In this document: positions 10,754 through 19,699 of the stretch, piece after piece
Layout: each line of letters starts with the position of its first letter
Position numbering within the stretch: position 1 is the stretch's first letter
Source: Vogesella sp. LIG4
Lineage (GTDB): Bacteria > Pseudomonadota > Gammaproteobacteria > Burkholderiales > Chromobacteriaceae
Length of the DNA stretch: 64,000 bases
Reading direction: 5' to 3'
NCBI RefSeq assembly: GCF_900090205.1
Contig: NZ_LT607802.1
Span: 839,846 to 903,845 of the forward strand
The notes under the pieces: generated by a model
The model's input: the letters and a program-made list of their open reading frames with translations, nothing else
Database searches by the model: none
Told to the model about the DNA's origin: nothing
Translations under genes and position numbers: made by a program

Positions 10754-10789
10754 CTTGCAAAACTCCCTTGAGCTGCGGCGATGCATGCC

Positions 10790-11494
10790 TCAGCGGTCCT
10801 TCAATTGCCAGAACAACGCGCGGTCGAACGGCGACCACCAGGCAGTGCGCACGCCGCTGGCGGCCAGCGCGTCGCGCACCCACTGGTTGCAGGTAGTGAA
10901 CGGGCTGTAGTGCCCGTTGGCCAGATAAAAGGCATCCTGCTCATGATAATGATAGCCCCGCATCCAGACAGCCTGTCCCGCGGCATCGCGGGCGATGGCG
11001 GCGCGGATGAAAGCAGTCAGCCGCTGGTACTGCTCTGGCGTGAGCAGCAGGCGCCGGGTAGCGGCGCCGTCGCGCGGCGGCGGTGGCTGGTATTCCACGT
11101 GCAGCACGGTACCGTCCAGGCCGGACAGCGCGTAGAGCGCCCTGCCTGGGGTGAGGTCGGACCAGTTCTGCGTTTCCAGGAAGAAACTGCGGCTGCCCCA
11201 GCCGATGCCGACATAGGGCTGCTTATCCAGAGCTGGTCTGCTCTGCAGGTGCAGCGGCGAAAACTCGGCATCCCAGTCCATGCCCGCGGCGCGGCGCGGC
11301 AGCAACAGGCCGGCGTGGACGCCGTTGCTGTCGAGGTAGACCGGAATGCCGCTGACCGCCTGGCGCCAATCGCGGTTGGCGGGCAGCAGGCCGAAGCCGA
11401 GCGCGGCCAGCAGGTAGAGGAGCGGCAGCGCCAGCAGGCAGAGCAGCACGCGCCGGCACAGGCGCCACCACCGCGAGGGCAAGGCTGTGGTCAT
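10790..11494 (-). CDS. DUF2459 family membrane-anchored protein
   Basis: A 234-residue protein starting MTTALPSRWWRL, with one N-terminal membrane helix (about 12-32, VLLCLLALPLLYLLAALGFG) and a probable periplasmic domain. GIPVYLDSNGVHAGLLLP, the GIGWGSRSFF segment and TTCNQWVRDAL match the DUF2459 family (TIGR02117), whose function is unknown; the conserved His and Cys suggest a hydrolase-like fold, which is inference. It starts 8 bases after the rng stop, so it is probably co-transcribed with rng and maf. An in-frame upstream extension only shadows rng. Confidence 0.8.
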   Translation of the reverse strand: MTTALPSRWWRLCRRVLLCLLALPLLYLLAALGFGLLPANRDWRQAVSGIPVYLDSNGVHAGLLLPRRAAGMDWDAEFSPLHLQSRPALDKQPYVGIGWGSRSFFLETQNWSDLTPGRALYALSGLDGTVLHVEYQPPPPRDGAATRRLLLTPEQYQRLTAFIRAAIARDAAGQAVWMRGYHYHEQDAFYLANGHYSPFTTCNQWVRDALAASGVRTAWWSPFDRALFWQLKDR

Positions 11495-11502
11495 GAATGC
11501 GC

Positions 11503-12999
11503 TTACAGCAACACCACGTCGAACTGTTCCTGGCTGTAGCTGGTTTCCACCGACAGCGAAATCGGCTTGCCGATGAAGTCGATCAGCATGGCCAGGCTCT
11601 GCGATTCCTCGTCCAGCAGCATGTCGATCACGTTCTGCGAACCGAGGATGCGGAAGCCCTTGGCGTCGAAGCGGCGCGATTCGCGCACGATCTCGCGCTG
11701 GATCTCGTAACACACCGTCTGCGCGGTCTTGATCTCGCCGCGGCCCTGGCAGGTGGAGCACGGCTCGCACAGCACGTGCGCCAGGCTTTCGCGGGTGCGC
11801 TTGCGGGTGATTTCCACCAGCCCCAGGCTGGTGAAGCCGTTCAGCGTCACGCGGGTGCGGTCGCGCGCCAGCGCCTTGGCCAGCTCGGCCAGCACCGCGC
11901 TGCGGTGTTCCTCGCTGTCCATGTCGATGAAATCGACGATGATGATGCCGCCCAGATTGCGCAGGCGCAGCTGGCGCGCCAGCGACAGCGTGGCTTCCAG
12001 GTTGGTCTTGAAGATGGTTTCGTCGAAGTTGCGGTTGCCGACGAAACCGCCGGTGTTCACGTCAATGGTGGTCATCGCCTCGGTCTGATCGATGATCAGG
12101 TAGCCGCCGAACTTCAGGTTGACGCGGCGCGACAGCGCCTTGTCGATCTCGGTCTCGATGCCGTGCAGCTCGAACAGCGGGCGCTCGCCGCTGTAGCGCT
12201 CGATCTTGGCCACCGCCGACTGCACATAGCTCTCGGCGAATTCCACCATCTTGCCGTAGTTCTCGGTGGAGTCGACGATCACCTTCTCGGTGTAGTCGCT
12301 CACCATGTCGCGCAGCACGCGCACCGCCAGCGGCAGGTCTTCGTACAACAGGCTCTGCGCCGGCAGGTGCTGCGATTTGTGGCGGATGTCGGCCCACAGT
12401 TTGGACAGGTAATCGATGTCGGCGGTCAGCTCGTCGTCAGTGGCGGTCTCGGCACTGGTGCGGATGATGTAGCCGCGCGGCGCGCCGTCCGGCAGCAGTT
12501 TTTCCAGCCGCGTTTTCAGGCTCAGACGGTCGGCTTCCTGCTCGATCTTCTGCGAGATGCCGATGTGCTCTTCCTGCGGCAGGTGCACCAGGAAGCGACC
12601 GGCCAGGCTGATCTGCGTCGACAGCCGCGCACCCTTGGTGCCGATCGGGTCCTTGATCACCTGCACCAGCACAGTCTGGCCTTCGAACAGCATCTTCTCG
12701 ATGCGCTGCGGCTCGGACGGGTGCTGGCGCTGCTCCAGCACGTCGGCAATGTGCAGGAAGGCGGCGCGCTCCAGGCCGATCTCGATGAAGGCGCTCTGCA
12801 TGCCCGGCAGCACGCGCTTGACCTGGCCCAGGTAGATGTTGCCGACGATGCCGCGGCTGGCGGAGCGCTCGATGTGCAGCTCCTGCACGATGGCGTCTTC
12901 CAGCACCGCCACCCGCGTTTCCTGCGGTGTGATATTGACGAGAATCTGCTCTTTTGGCCGCGGCAGATCGCGCGGCAAAGGAATCGGTTGTTGCAGCAT
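11503..12999 (-). CDS. rng: Ribonuclease G
   Basis: Endoribonuclease that matures the 5' end of 16S rRNA and helps degrade mRNA. The 498-residue length fits RNase G rather than the longer RNase E. Residues about 35-130 are the S1 RNA-binding domain (SRGIVGNIYLGQVKRVLPGM); the catalytic metal site includes D in MTTIDVNTGG and IIIVDFIDMD; the Zn-link cysteines appear in CEPCSTCQGRG. ATG 12999 was chosen; the frame runs on upstream only through maf sequence. It follows maf by 23 bases. Confidence 0.94.
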   Translation of the reverse strand: MLQQPIPLPRDLPRPKEQILVNITPQETRVAVLEDAIVQELHIERSASRGIVGNIYLGQVKRVLPGMQSAFIEIGLERAAFLHIADVLEQRQHPSEPQRIEKMLFEGQTVLVQVIKDPIGTKGARLSTQISLAGRFLVHLPQEEHIGISQKIEQEADRLSLKTRLEKLLPDGAPRGYIIRTSAETATDDELTADIDYLSKLWADIRHKSQHLPAQSLLYEDLPLAVRVLRDMVSDYTEKVIVDSTENYGKMVEFAESYVQSAVAKIERYSGERPLFELHGIETEIDKALSRRVNLKFGGYLIIDQTEAMTTIDVNTGGFVGNRNFDETIFKTNLEATLSLARQLRLRNLGGIIIVDFIDMDSEEHRSAVLAELAKALARDRTRVTLNGFTSLGLVEITRKRTRESLAHVLCEPCSTCQGRGEIKTAQTVCYEIQREIVRESRRFDAKGFRILGSQNVIDMLLDEESQSLAMLIDFIGKPISLSVETSYSQEQFDVVLL

Positions 13000-13022
13000 G
13001 GCAAGCTCCGGTGAACTGTGTA

Positions 13023-13619
13023 TCAGGGCAGTTGGAAACCGAACTTGCCGAGAAGTTGTGCTGTTTCGTAAACCGGCAACCCCACCACTGCGGTGTAGCT
13101 GCCTTCGATGCGGGCGACGAACACCGCGGCCTTGCCCTGGATGCCGTAGGCACCCGCCTTGTCGAACGGCTCGCGGCTGTCGATATAGCGCTGGATCTCG
13201 TCCTCGCCCAGCGGCTTGAACGTCACTTCTGTGATGCTGGTGGCCAGTTGCAGCTCGTCGCCCAGCCGCACCGCCACGCTGGTCACCACCTGGTGGCTGC
13301 GGCCGGAAAACGCGCGCAGCATGCGGCGCGCATCGTCGGCATCGGCCGGCTTGCCGAAGATCTCGCCATCCTGCACCACGGTGGTATCTGCAGCCAGCAG
13401 CGGGAACGGCGGCAGGCCGCAATCGCTCACCACCTTCCAGCCGGCGGCGGCCTTCTCGCGCGCCAGGCGCTCGGTGTAGGCCACGGCGGCTTCGCCGGGC
13501 AGTACCGACTCATCGATGTCGGCGTGGATGCGTTCCAGGTGCAGGCCGAGGCCTTCGAGAATCTCGCGGCGGCGCGGGCTGCCGGAGGCCAGGTACAGAC
13601 GGGACGGTGAGTCGCTCAT
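13023..13619 (-). CDS. maf: Maf-family nucleotide pyrophosphatase
   Basis: A 198-residue pyrophosphatase that hydrolyses non-canonical or modified nucleoside triphosphates, linked in some bacteria to septum inhibition. The N-terminal [14 protein letters not shown] is the Maf signature; [28 protein letters not shown] and the [13 protein letters not shown] block follow in the expected order. The maf-rng order is conserved in many beta- and gammaproteobacteria. ATG 13619. Confidence 0.93.
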   Translation of the reverse strand: MSDSPSRLYLASGSPRRREILEGLGLHLERIHADIDESVLPGEAAVAYTERLAREKAAAGWKVVSDCGLPPFPLLAADTTVVQDGEIFGKPADADDARRMLRAFSGRSHQVVTSVAVRLGDELQLATSITEVTFKPLGEDEIQRYIDSREPFDKAGAYGIQGKAAVFVARIEGSYTAVVGLPVYETAQLLGKFGFQLP

Positions 13620-13708
13620 GGTTGGACAATCTGCAAACTTGAATATCGATCGCCGGCAAGATTACCAGAGCATGGCAGCGGCGGATATGCCGCCACTTGA
13701 GGCAGGGC

Positions 13709-13747
13709 AAGGTTGGCCGCAAGCATGGCAAGCATGCGGCCAACCTT
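13709..13747. terminator. Inverted pair of the window-wide motif, probable terminator after bdhA
   Basis: AAGGTTGGCCGCA (13709-13721) and TGCGGCCAACCTT (13735-13747) form a 13-base stem with a 13-base spacer, 10 bases past the bdhA stop. No T run follows, so termination is inferred from position and stem strength. Confidence 0.6.
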
Positions 13748-13756
13748 CACGGTGAC

Positions 13757-14539
13757 TTATTGCGACGTCCAGCCGCCATCCACCGGCAAGGCCACCCCGG
13801 TCAGGTTGTGCGCCCACTGGCCGCACAGCATCAGCACCGCCTCGGCAATGTCCTCCGGCTGGCTCATCTGGCCGGAAGGCTGCTTCTCCAGCACCAGGTC
13901 GCGCAGGCCGGCGGAGCGGTCGCCGCCGAACTGTGCGGCGCGCGCCATGATCTGCGGCTCGATCAGCGCGGTTTCCACCCAGCCCGGGCAGATGGCATTG
14001 ACGGTGACGCCGCTGCCGGCGGTTTCCAGCGCCGCCGCCTTGGTCAGGCCGACGATGCCGAACTTGCTGGCCACGTAGGGCAGCTTGTTCTTGGAGGCCA
14101 CCAGGCCATGCACCGAGGCGATGTTGATCACCCGCCCCCAGCCAGCGTCCAGCATGCCAGGCAGGCACAGCTGCAGCAGGTGGAAGGCGGCGGAGAGGTT
14201 CACCCCGATGATGTCGTCCCACTTCTGCGCCGGCATCTCGGTAAGCGGTGCCGCGAACTGCATGCCGGCGTTGTTCACCAGCACGTCCACGCGGCCGAAA
14301 TGCGCCAGCACCGCCGCGGCCAGCGCCCGGGTGGCCTCGCCATCACGCAGGTCGGCGCTGAAGTAGGCGGCATCGGCGGCGCCGGCGGCCTTCACCGCGG
14401 CCAGCACCTCGGCCTGGCCGGCGGCGTCCGCCAGCCCGTGCACGGCCAGCTGCCAGCCTTCGCGCGCCAGGCGGCAGGCAATCGCCAGGCCGATGCCGCG
14501 GTCGGCGCCGGTCACCAGAGCAGTACGAATTGTTGTCAT
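13757..14539 (-). CDS. bdhA: 3-hydroxybutyrate dehydrogenase (SDR family)
   Basis: NAD-dependent short-chain dehydrogenase interconverting 3-hydroxybutyrate and acetoacetate, used when polyhydroxybutyrate is broken down. The 260-residue protein shows the cofactor motif [12 protein letters not shown] near residue 11, NNAG, the S-Y-K catalytic set (INIASVHG, then YVASKFG), and [33 protein letters not shown] ending is typical of this enzyme. ATG 14539 replaces a longer frame with no ribosome site. It is divergent from the chemoreceptor gene and ends in an inverted motif pair. Another SDR substrate cannot be excluded. Confidence 0.8.
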   Translation of the reverse strand: MTTIRTALVTGADRGIGLAIACRLAREGWQLAVHGLADAAGQAEVLAAVKAAGAADAAYFSADLRDGEATRALAAAVLAHFGRVDVLVNNAGMQFAAPLTEMPAQKWDDIIGVNLSAAFHLLQLCLPGMLDAGWGRVINIASVHGLVASKNKLPYVASKFGIVGLTKAAALETAGSGVTVNAICPGWVETALIEPQIMARAAQFGGDRSAGLRDLVLEKQPSGQMSQPEDIAEAVLMLCGQWAHNLTGVALPVDGGWTSQ

Positions 14540-14603
14540 CCACGTTCTCCTTTGCGTTGCCGCCACACCGGCACCGGCGCAGAGCCGGCCATTACCGATT
14601 TGG

Positions 14604-14636
14604 TTTTGTAAAAACAAATTTTAAATGCATTATGCA
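14604..14636. promoter_or_regulatory. AT-rich palindromes between bdhA and the chemoreceptor gene
   Basis: Two short inverted repeats, TTGTAAAAACAA (about 14606-14617) and TGCATTATGCA (14626-14636), in the divergent 164-base intergenic region. Position suggests operators or promoter elements for either gene. No known regulator site was recognised. Confidence 0.35.
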
Positions 14637-14703
14637 AATCCTAAAAAAATGCTGCTGGCACACCAGCGGCACACCCCCCGCTTGCCTTGAAGGATTTGCA
14701 CTC

Positions 14704-16338
14704 ATGTCCTGGCTGTCCCGCCTTAGCATCCGCACCAAACTCGTCTGCCTGTTCCTGGCCCTGAACCTGCTGACCGTAGCCGCCTTTACCGCCCACAGCT
14801 ACCTGCGCAGCAGCGAGCAGGCGGTGGCCATCATCGACACCCGGCTGAACGCCGCGGCGCGCGCCATTCCCGCACTGCTGGACGACCATTTCCTGGCCCG
14901 CATGTTCACCCCCGGCAGCGTCAGCCGCGAACAGATGCTGGACAACGCCCGCCGCCTGGACGGCTACGCCCGCCAGTTCGGCGTGAAATACCTGTACCTG
15001 CTGACGCAGCAGAACGGCAAGGTGGTCTACCTGGCCGACGGCGCCGGCGAGGACGAACTGAAGGCCGACAAGTTCGGCCATCACCTGCAAGCATACGATG
15101 CCAGCGCCGGACTGTTGGCCGCATTCGCCGACCGCCAGGTGCATTATGACGAGTACACCGACGAGTACGGCACCTTCCGTTCCATTTTCCTGCCCACCAC
15201 CGTCAATGGCCAGAACGTGATGCTGGCGGCCGACGTGCCGCTGCTGGAGGCGCGCGACAGCAAGCTGGCCGCGCTGCGCGAATCGCTGCTGATCGGCGGC
15301 ATCCTGCTGGTGGCCGGCACCGCGGTATCCTGGCTGCTGGCCAGCTGGCTGGCCAACTCCATCGCCCGCATCGCCAGCCACATCGAGCACCAGGCGCGTG
15401 CGCACGACATGACCGCCCGCCTGCAGCCGCACGGCGACGACGAGATCGCCACCATGGCGCGCAGCTTCAACGCGCTGTGCAGCACGGTGAACGGCACGCT
15501 GCTGGAAGTGGCCGACAATGCGCGCCACACCTTCCACAGTGCCGAAAACGTACGCCAGAGCGCGCTGCAGCTGCAGGAGGCCGCAGGCCAGGGCAGCCGT
15601 CTGCTGGCGGGCAGCCGCGAACGCGCCGGCCACATCCAGCAACTGAGCCGGCACAGCGGCGAGCTGCTGGGTGAGGTGGCCAGCCAGCTGAATTCGGTGG
15701 AGTCCGAGCTTGGCCAGTCGCGCGAGGCCGTCACCGGCATGGCGCAGGGCATGGCCGGCCACGTGGCGGCCAACCGCGAGCTGGCGCAGCGCTTCCAGGC
15801 GCTGTCGCAGGATGTGCAGAACATCACCGGCATCCTGCAGCGCATTTCCGGCATCTCCGAACAGACCAACCTGCTGGCGCTGAACGCCGCCATCGAGGCG
15901 GCACGCGCCGGCGAGGCCGGCCGCGGCTTTGCCGTGGTAGCGGACGAAGTGCGCAAGCTGGCCGGCCAGACGCAGAACACGCTGGCGGAAACCGACAGCT
16001 TCGTGGAAAAGCTGCTGGCCACCATCCGCGACACCGCCGGCATCATCGAGCACCACGCCGACGAGGCGGAGCAGCTGTCCGGTGCCTCCAACGGCGCCCG
16101 CACCGCGCTGGATGCGCTGCGCCAGCTGCTGGACAGCCTGCAGCAGCACTTTGGCCAGGTGCTGGATGCCGGCCGCACCATCAATAGCGATATTGCGGCC
16201 ATGCATGAGGACATCGGTGCCATCGACAACCAGGTGCAGCGCCAGCATGAAGAAGCCGACCGCCTGACGGCGGAAGCCATTGGCCTGGAAGACACTTCGC
16301 GACTGCTGAATCAGAGCCTCACCCGCTTCAAGCTATAA
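14704..16338 (+). CDS. Methyl-accepting chemotaxis protein
   Basis: Membrane chemoreceptor of 544 residues that would control CheA through CheW. Layout: membrane helix about 10-31, periplasmic sensor about 32-191 (Cache-like, with [20 protein letters not shown]), second helix about 195-217, HAMP to about 265, then a long coiled coil with the conserved tip [20 protein letters not shown] at about 389-408 and [13 protein letters not shown] after it. ATG 14704 follows a region with no good start. The solute-binding protein gene begins 39 bases after its stop, suggesting a joint ligand-sensing unit. No CheA or CheW gene lies in the window. Confidence 0.93.
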   Translation: MSWLSRLSIRTKLVCLFLALNLLTVAAFTAHSYLRSSEQAVAIIDTRLNAAARAIPALLDDHFLARMFTPGSVSREQMLDNARRLDGYARQFGVKYLYLLTQQNGKVVYLADGAGEDELKADKFGHHLQAYDASAGLLAAFADRQVHYDEYTDEYGTFRSIFLPTTVNGQNVMLAADVPLLEARDSKLAALRESLLIGGILLVAGTAVSWLLASWLANSIARIASHIEHQARAHDMTARLQPHGDDEIATMARSFNALCSTVNGTLLEVADNARHTFHSAENVRQSALQLQEAAGQGSRLLAGSRERAGHIQQLSRHSGELLGEVASQLNSVESELGQSREAVTGMAQGMAGHVAANRELAQRFQALSQDVQNITGILQRISGISEQTNLLALNAAIEAARAGEAGRGFAVVADEVRKLAGQTQNTLAETDSFVEKLLATIRDTAGIIEHHADEAEQLSGASNGARTALDALRQLLDSLQQHFGQVLDAGRTINSDIAAMHEDIGAIDNQVQRQHEEADRLTAEAIGLEDTSRLLNQSLTRFKL

Positions 16339-16377
16339 TCGCAGCAGGCGCCTTGCCGCACTTACCAGGTGCTTGCC

Positions 16378-17115
16378 ATGCTGCTTCGCTTGCTACTTGT
16401 CTGCTGCCTGCTGCTGCCCGTGTGGGGGGCTGCGGCCAACCTGCGCCTGGCGGTGGGGCTGGCCAAACCGCCGTACGTGGAAATCGGCGGCAAGACCGGC
16501 ATGGAAGTGGAGCTGGCAGTAGCCACCCTGCAACAGGCCGGGCACCAGGTGGAAGTGGTGCAAGTGCCCCAGGCACGCGGGCTGGCCATGCTGCAGGAGG
16601 GTACGGTGGATGCCATGATCACGCTGATACCCGGCGCCAGCGAAGGCATCTTCTACTCGCAGCCGCTGCTGTACTACCGCAACCGCGCCATCGTGCTGCA
16701 GAACAGCGGCATCGTGCTGCACCAGCTGGCCGATCTGGCGCACTACCACGTGGCCAGCTTCCAGAACGCCCGACTGCTGTTCGGCAGCGATTACACCCGC
16801 GCGGTGATGGCCGCGCCCAGCTACAGCGAGCATGCCGACCAGGACATCCTCAACCGCCTGCTGCTGAATCATCGCGTGGAGGTGGTGGTGGGTGACGAGC
16901 TGATCTTCCACGCCGCGCTGACGCAGCAGGATCGCCAGGGGCGCCGCCCGCCGATCGCCAGCTTTGCACTGTTCGGCAACACGCCGCGCCACGTGGGCTT
17001 TCGCAGCGACCAGCGCCGCCGCGAATTCGACACCGCGCTGCTGCAGCTGAAAGCCGTGGGCGACTACCAGCGCATCGTGCAGCACTACCGCGACAAGTAC
17101 CAGCTGCCGGAATAA
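16378..17115 (+). CDS. Periplasmic solute-binding protein, family 3
   Basis: A 245-residue exported protein of the amino-acid-type binding family (SBP_bac_3). It has a signal peptide of about 20 residues (LLRLLLVCCLLLPVWGAAA) and mature sequence LRLAVGLAKPPYVEIGGKTG, then GMEVELAVATLQQAG and GTVDAMITLIPG, the usual order. ATG 16378 has AGGTG at the right distance; a GTG at 16369 is possible. No ABC permease follows, so it may serve the chemoreceptor upstream rather than transport. A copy of the window-wide motif (TGCGGCCAACCTG, 16431) encodes the signal-peptide cleavage region. Confidence 0.85.
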   Translation: MLLRLLLVCCLLLPVWGAAANLRLAVGLAKPPYVEIGGKTGMEVELAVATLQQAGHQVEVVQVPQARGLAMLQEGTVDAMITLIPGASEGIFYSQPLLYYRNRAIVLQNSGIVLHQLADLAHYHVASFQNARLLFGSDYTRAVMAAPSYSEHADQDILNRLLLNHRVEVVVGDELIFHAALTQQDRQGRRPPIASFALFGNTPRHVGFRSDQRRREFDTALLQLKAVGDYQRIVQHYRDKYQLPE

Positions 17116-17124
17116 GCCCGCCAT

Positions 17125-17143
17125 ACGGCCAACGTTGGCCGCA
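17125..17143. repeat. Motif copy within a short palindrome
   Basis: CGGCCAACGTTGGCCGCAA, 10 bases after the binding-protein stop: the motif core with its own partial inverse, self-complementary over 16 bases. Confidence 0.65.
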
Positions 17144-17157
17144 AGCCGCACGAAATC

Positions 17158-17256
17158 GTAGGGCGGATGCCCCGCAGGGGCGATCCGCCATCAGCCACGC
17201 CCCCTGATGGGACACACTTCGGCGGAACGCCCGGTAGTACCGGGCTTCCGCCCTAC
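17158..17256. repeat. REP-like double hairpin with GTAGGGCGGA / TCCGCCCTAC ends
   Basis: Two hairpins, one at 17158-17189 with stem GGCGGATGCCCC and one at 17221-17256 with stem GCCCGGTA, bounded by the inverse sequences GTAGGGCGGA and TCCGCCCTAC. It lies between the convergent binding-protein and tcdA genes and may end both transcripts. A related single unit is at 30687-30718. Confidence 0.6.
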
Positions 17257-17269
17257 CAATGTGAGTGCC

Positions 17270-18052
17270 TCAGCCCTTCTTGCGCCGCTTGCCGGCCAGG
17301 TCTTCCAGCACCCGCCCGGCGGCGAACAGGCCGAAGCTGGCAGTCACCACCATGCTGGCGCCAAAGCCGGCACAGGACAGCCCCTGCGGGCCGCGCGCCT
17401 CGCCCACCTCGCAGGCGTCCGCCTGTGGGTACACCAGCTGCTCGGTGGAATACACGCAGCTCACCCCCATCTTGCGCCCGGGCTCGCGCGCAAAGCCGTG
17501 GTGGCGACGCAGGTTGTAGCGCAGCTTGGACAGCAGCGGGTCGTCGGTCACCGCGCTCAAATCGGCAATGGCAATGCGCGACGGGTCCATCTGCCCGCCG
17601 GCGCCGCCGGAGACAATCAGCTTCTGGCGACGGCGCACGCACCAGGCGGCAATCGCCGTCTTCACCCGCAGGCTGTCGATGCAGTCCACGATGTAGTCAA
17701 AGCCCTGCCCCAGCATGGCGGCCATGTTTTCTTCGGTAACGAAGTCTTCCACCTCGGTCACCACGCAGGCCGGGTTGATGGCGCGCACGCGCTCGGCCAG
17801 CGCAGTGACCTTGGCCATGCCGAAGTTCGGGTCCAGCGCCGGCAGCTGGCGGTTGGTGTTGGATTCGGCGATGTTGTCCAGGTCGATCAGCGTCAGCCGG
17901 CCGATGCCGCTGCGCGCCAGCGCCTCCACCGCCCAGCTGCCCACCCCGCCCACGCCGATGATGCACACGTTGGCCGCAGCAAAACGCTGCAGCGCTTCAT
18001 CGCCGTACAGGCGGGCAATACCACCGAAACGGCGCTGCAAATCGGCTTCCAT
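17270..18052 (-). CDS. tcdA: tRNA threonylcarbamoyladenosine dehydratase (ThiF/E1-like)
   Basis: ATP-dependent enzyme that cyclises the t6A base at position 37 of ANN-decoding tRNAs. The 260-residue protein has the E1-like nucleotide fold: VCIIGVGGVGSWAVEALARSG at about 29-49, then LIDLDNIAESNTNRQ and YIVDCIDSLRVKTAIAAWC. The central FAREPGRKMGVSCVYSTE and C-terminal ASFGLFAAGRVLEDLAGK match TcdA (CsdL) rather than ThiF or MoeB. ATG 18052 chosen; the longer frame has no support. It is divergent from the receptor-tip gene. Confidence 0.9.
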   Translation of the reverse strand: MEADLQRRFGGIARLYGDEALQRFAAANVCIIGVGGVGSWAVEALARSGIGRLTLIDLDNIAESNTNRQLPALDPNFGMAKVTALAERVRAINPACVVTEVEDFVTEENMAAMLGQGFDYIVDCIDSLRVKTAIAAWCVRRRQKLIVSGGAGGQMDPSRIAIADLSAVTDDPLLSKLRYNLRRHHGFAREPGRKMGVSCVYSTEQLVYPQADACEVGEARGPQGLSCAGFGASMVVTASFGLFAAGRVLEDLAGKRRKKG

Positions 18053-18239
18053 CACGAACTCCCACGGCAAAAACGGCCAAGCATAACCAAGCGGCGCCAC
18101 AATCTCCAGCCACTCCCGCCAGCCAGCACAAGCGCATGCCGGCTTGACGCAGCTCATGCCAGCGGCGCAAGAAGGCAGGCAAGCGCGATGGCGCTTTGCT
18201 AGACTGCCGAGCACGGCCCCTCGCCAACAGGAGAACCCA

Positions 18240-18848
18240 GTGAGCACCCAGGCCCTGCAACATTCATCGTCGCAACAGCTGGCCAGCTTCGTGCGCCTGA
18301 ACGAGGGCATCAAGGGCGTGGTACTGATCGCCTTCCATATCAACATCATGGCGCTGAACGCCATTCTGCTGGCGCACCGCGCCGGCGAAGTGGCGCTGGG
18401 TTTCGGCGTGATTTCCAAAGAGCTGCGCACGCTGTCGGTGGAACTCACCGGCCTGATGCAGGAGCTGTCCAGCGATGCCTACCAGGCAGTAAACCTGATT
18501 TCCGACCTGCTGCGCCGCGAGCGCCGCCAGCATCTGCTGCAGGCCACCCGCGCGCAGCTGCCCGAGCCGCTGCCGGCACTGGATGCCATCCTCGCCGAAC
18601 GCCGCGCGCTGTTCCAGGAACGGGCGCAGCAGGTGCGCGACGTGCGCCTGCGCCTGCTGGACCGGCTGGAAGAGGCCCGCAAGTTGTGCCAGTTCGGCAC
18701 CGCCATTTCCCGTTCCGCCAAGATCGAGGCCGCCTACGGCCGCGAATACGGCCGCGCCCTGGCGGAGGTAAGCCAGGAGTTCGACCAGAAAATCCAGACC
18801 ATCCTGCCCTCCATCGAAACGCTGTGCGCCGGAATGCAAAGAATATGA
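18240..18848 (+). CDS. Soluble protein resembling an isolated chemoreceptor signalling tip
   Basis: A 202-residue helical protein with no membrane segment. Residues 30-56 align closely with the chemoreceptor hairpin tip: IAFHINIMALNAILLAHRAG against the usual [20 protein letters not shown]. F32, N35, I36, L39, N40, R47, G49, E50 and F55 match conserved tip positions, but the Glu normally two turns before the Arg is L44 and the Arg of GRGF is L53. The rest (60-202) is charged helix, likely coiled coil. The start is GTG 18240 after a strong AGGAG site. Its stop overlaps the next start (ATGA), so it is made together with the ODP-like protein. I infer a soluble adaptor between that sensor and chemotaxis arrays; this is untested. 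Confidence 0.7.
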   Translation: MSTQALQHSSSQQLASFVRLNEGIKGVVLIAFHINIMALNAILLAHRAGEVALGFGVISKELRTLSVELTGLMQELSSDAYQAVNLISDLLRRERRQHLLQATRAQLPEPLPALDAILAERRALFQERAQQVRDVRLRLLDRLEEARKLCQFGTAISRSAKIEAAYGREYGRALAEVSQEFDQKIQTILPSIETLCAGMQRI

Positions 18849-19603
18849 AGACAGCCACCACCATCTACCAGCAGGGCGACCATCGTTGGGTAGTGATTGC
18901 CCGTGACGCCGCCAAGCCCGGCTACGTGATCGACACCAACGAATACCTGGTGAGCCGCGACGGCGACAACCTGCTCACCGACCCCGGCGGCAGCGAGATC
19001 TTCCCGGCGGTATTCGCCGCGCTGTCCACCGTGGTGGACCCGATGAGCATCAACTGCCTGTTCGCCTCGCACCAGGACCCGGACATCATCTCCTCGCTGG
19101 GGCTGTGGCTGGACTGCAACCCGAAGATACGCTGCCACGTCAGCCGGCTGTGGAGCAGCTTCATCCCGCACTTCGGCGGCGACGACAACTCGCTGCAATC
19201 CATCCCGGACGAAGGCCAGCACATTCCGCTGGGCCAGGGGCAGCTGGAGGCGGTGCCGGCGCACTTCCTGCATTCCTCCGGCAACTTCCACCTGTACGAC
19301 CCGGAGGCCCGCCTCCTGTTCTCCGGCGACGTGGGCGCCGCGCTGCTGCCGGAGGACGCAAGCGAGCTGTTCGTACGCAACTTCGACCAGCACATCCGCC
19401 ACGCCGAAGGCTTCCACCGCCGCTGGATGGGCTCCACCGAAGCCAAGCTGGACTGGTGCGAGCGCGCCGCGCGCATGAAGATCGACATGCTGTGCCCGCA
19501 GCACGGCGCCATCTACCAGGGCGACGACGTGATGCGCTTCATCAACTGGTTCGCCGAACTGCCGGTGGGGCTGTCCACCTTCCGCCACCGTGCGCTGCGC
19601 TAG
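18845..19603 (+). CDS. Diiron metallo-beta-lactamase-fold protein, ODP-like
   Basis: A 252-residue soluble protein with the diiron fold of flavodiiron proteins but no flavodoxin domain. Likely metal ligands are H76, D78 and D80 (ASHQDPDIISS), H143 (AHFLHSSGN), D162 (LFSGDVG) and H220 (CPQHGAIY); their spacing follows the flavodiiron H-x-E-x-D...H...D...H pattern, with Asp for Glu and no His after D80. This combination is that of ODP domains, oxygen-binding diiron sensors used in chemotaxis in some bacteria. Coupling to the receptor-tip gene by a 4-base overlap supports a sensor role. An oxygen reductase or plain hydrolase is less likely. A clear terminator follows at 19651. Confidence 0.8.
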   Translation: MKTATTIYQQGDHRWVVIARDAAKPGYVIDTNEYLVSRDGDNLLTDPGGSEIFPAVFAALSTVVDPMSINCLFASHQDPDIISSLGLWLDCNPKIRCHVSRLWSSFIPHFGGDDNSLQSIPDEGQHIPLGQGQLEAVPAHFLHSSGNFHLYDPEARLLFSGDVGAALLPEDASELFVRNFDQHIRHAEGFHRRWMGSTEAKLDWCERAARMKIDMLCPQHGAIYQGDDVMRFINWFAELPVGLSTFRHRALR

Positions 19604-19650
19604 AAGCAGGCGTGTATTACTTGCAATAAATCGCTCATCTTCTACGCTGA

Positions 19651-19682
19651 AAACACCTCCCCAAGCGGAGGTGTTTGTTTCT
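19651..19682 (+). terminator. Terminator of the receptor-tip/ODP operon
   Basis: Stem AAACACCTCC / GGAGGTGTTT with loop CCAAGC, followed by GTTTCTTT. Confidence 0.85.
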
Positions 19683-19699
19683 TTACGGGAGATGTTCCG

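Noticed and set aside
10790..11770. 326-residue version of the DUF2459 protein
   Set aside because: The first 92 codons shadow rng; the membrane-helix start at 11494 fits the family.
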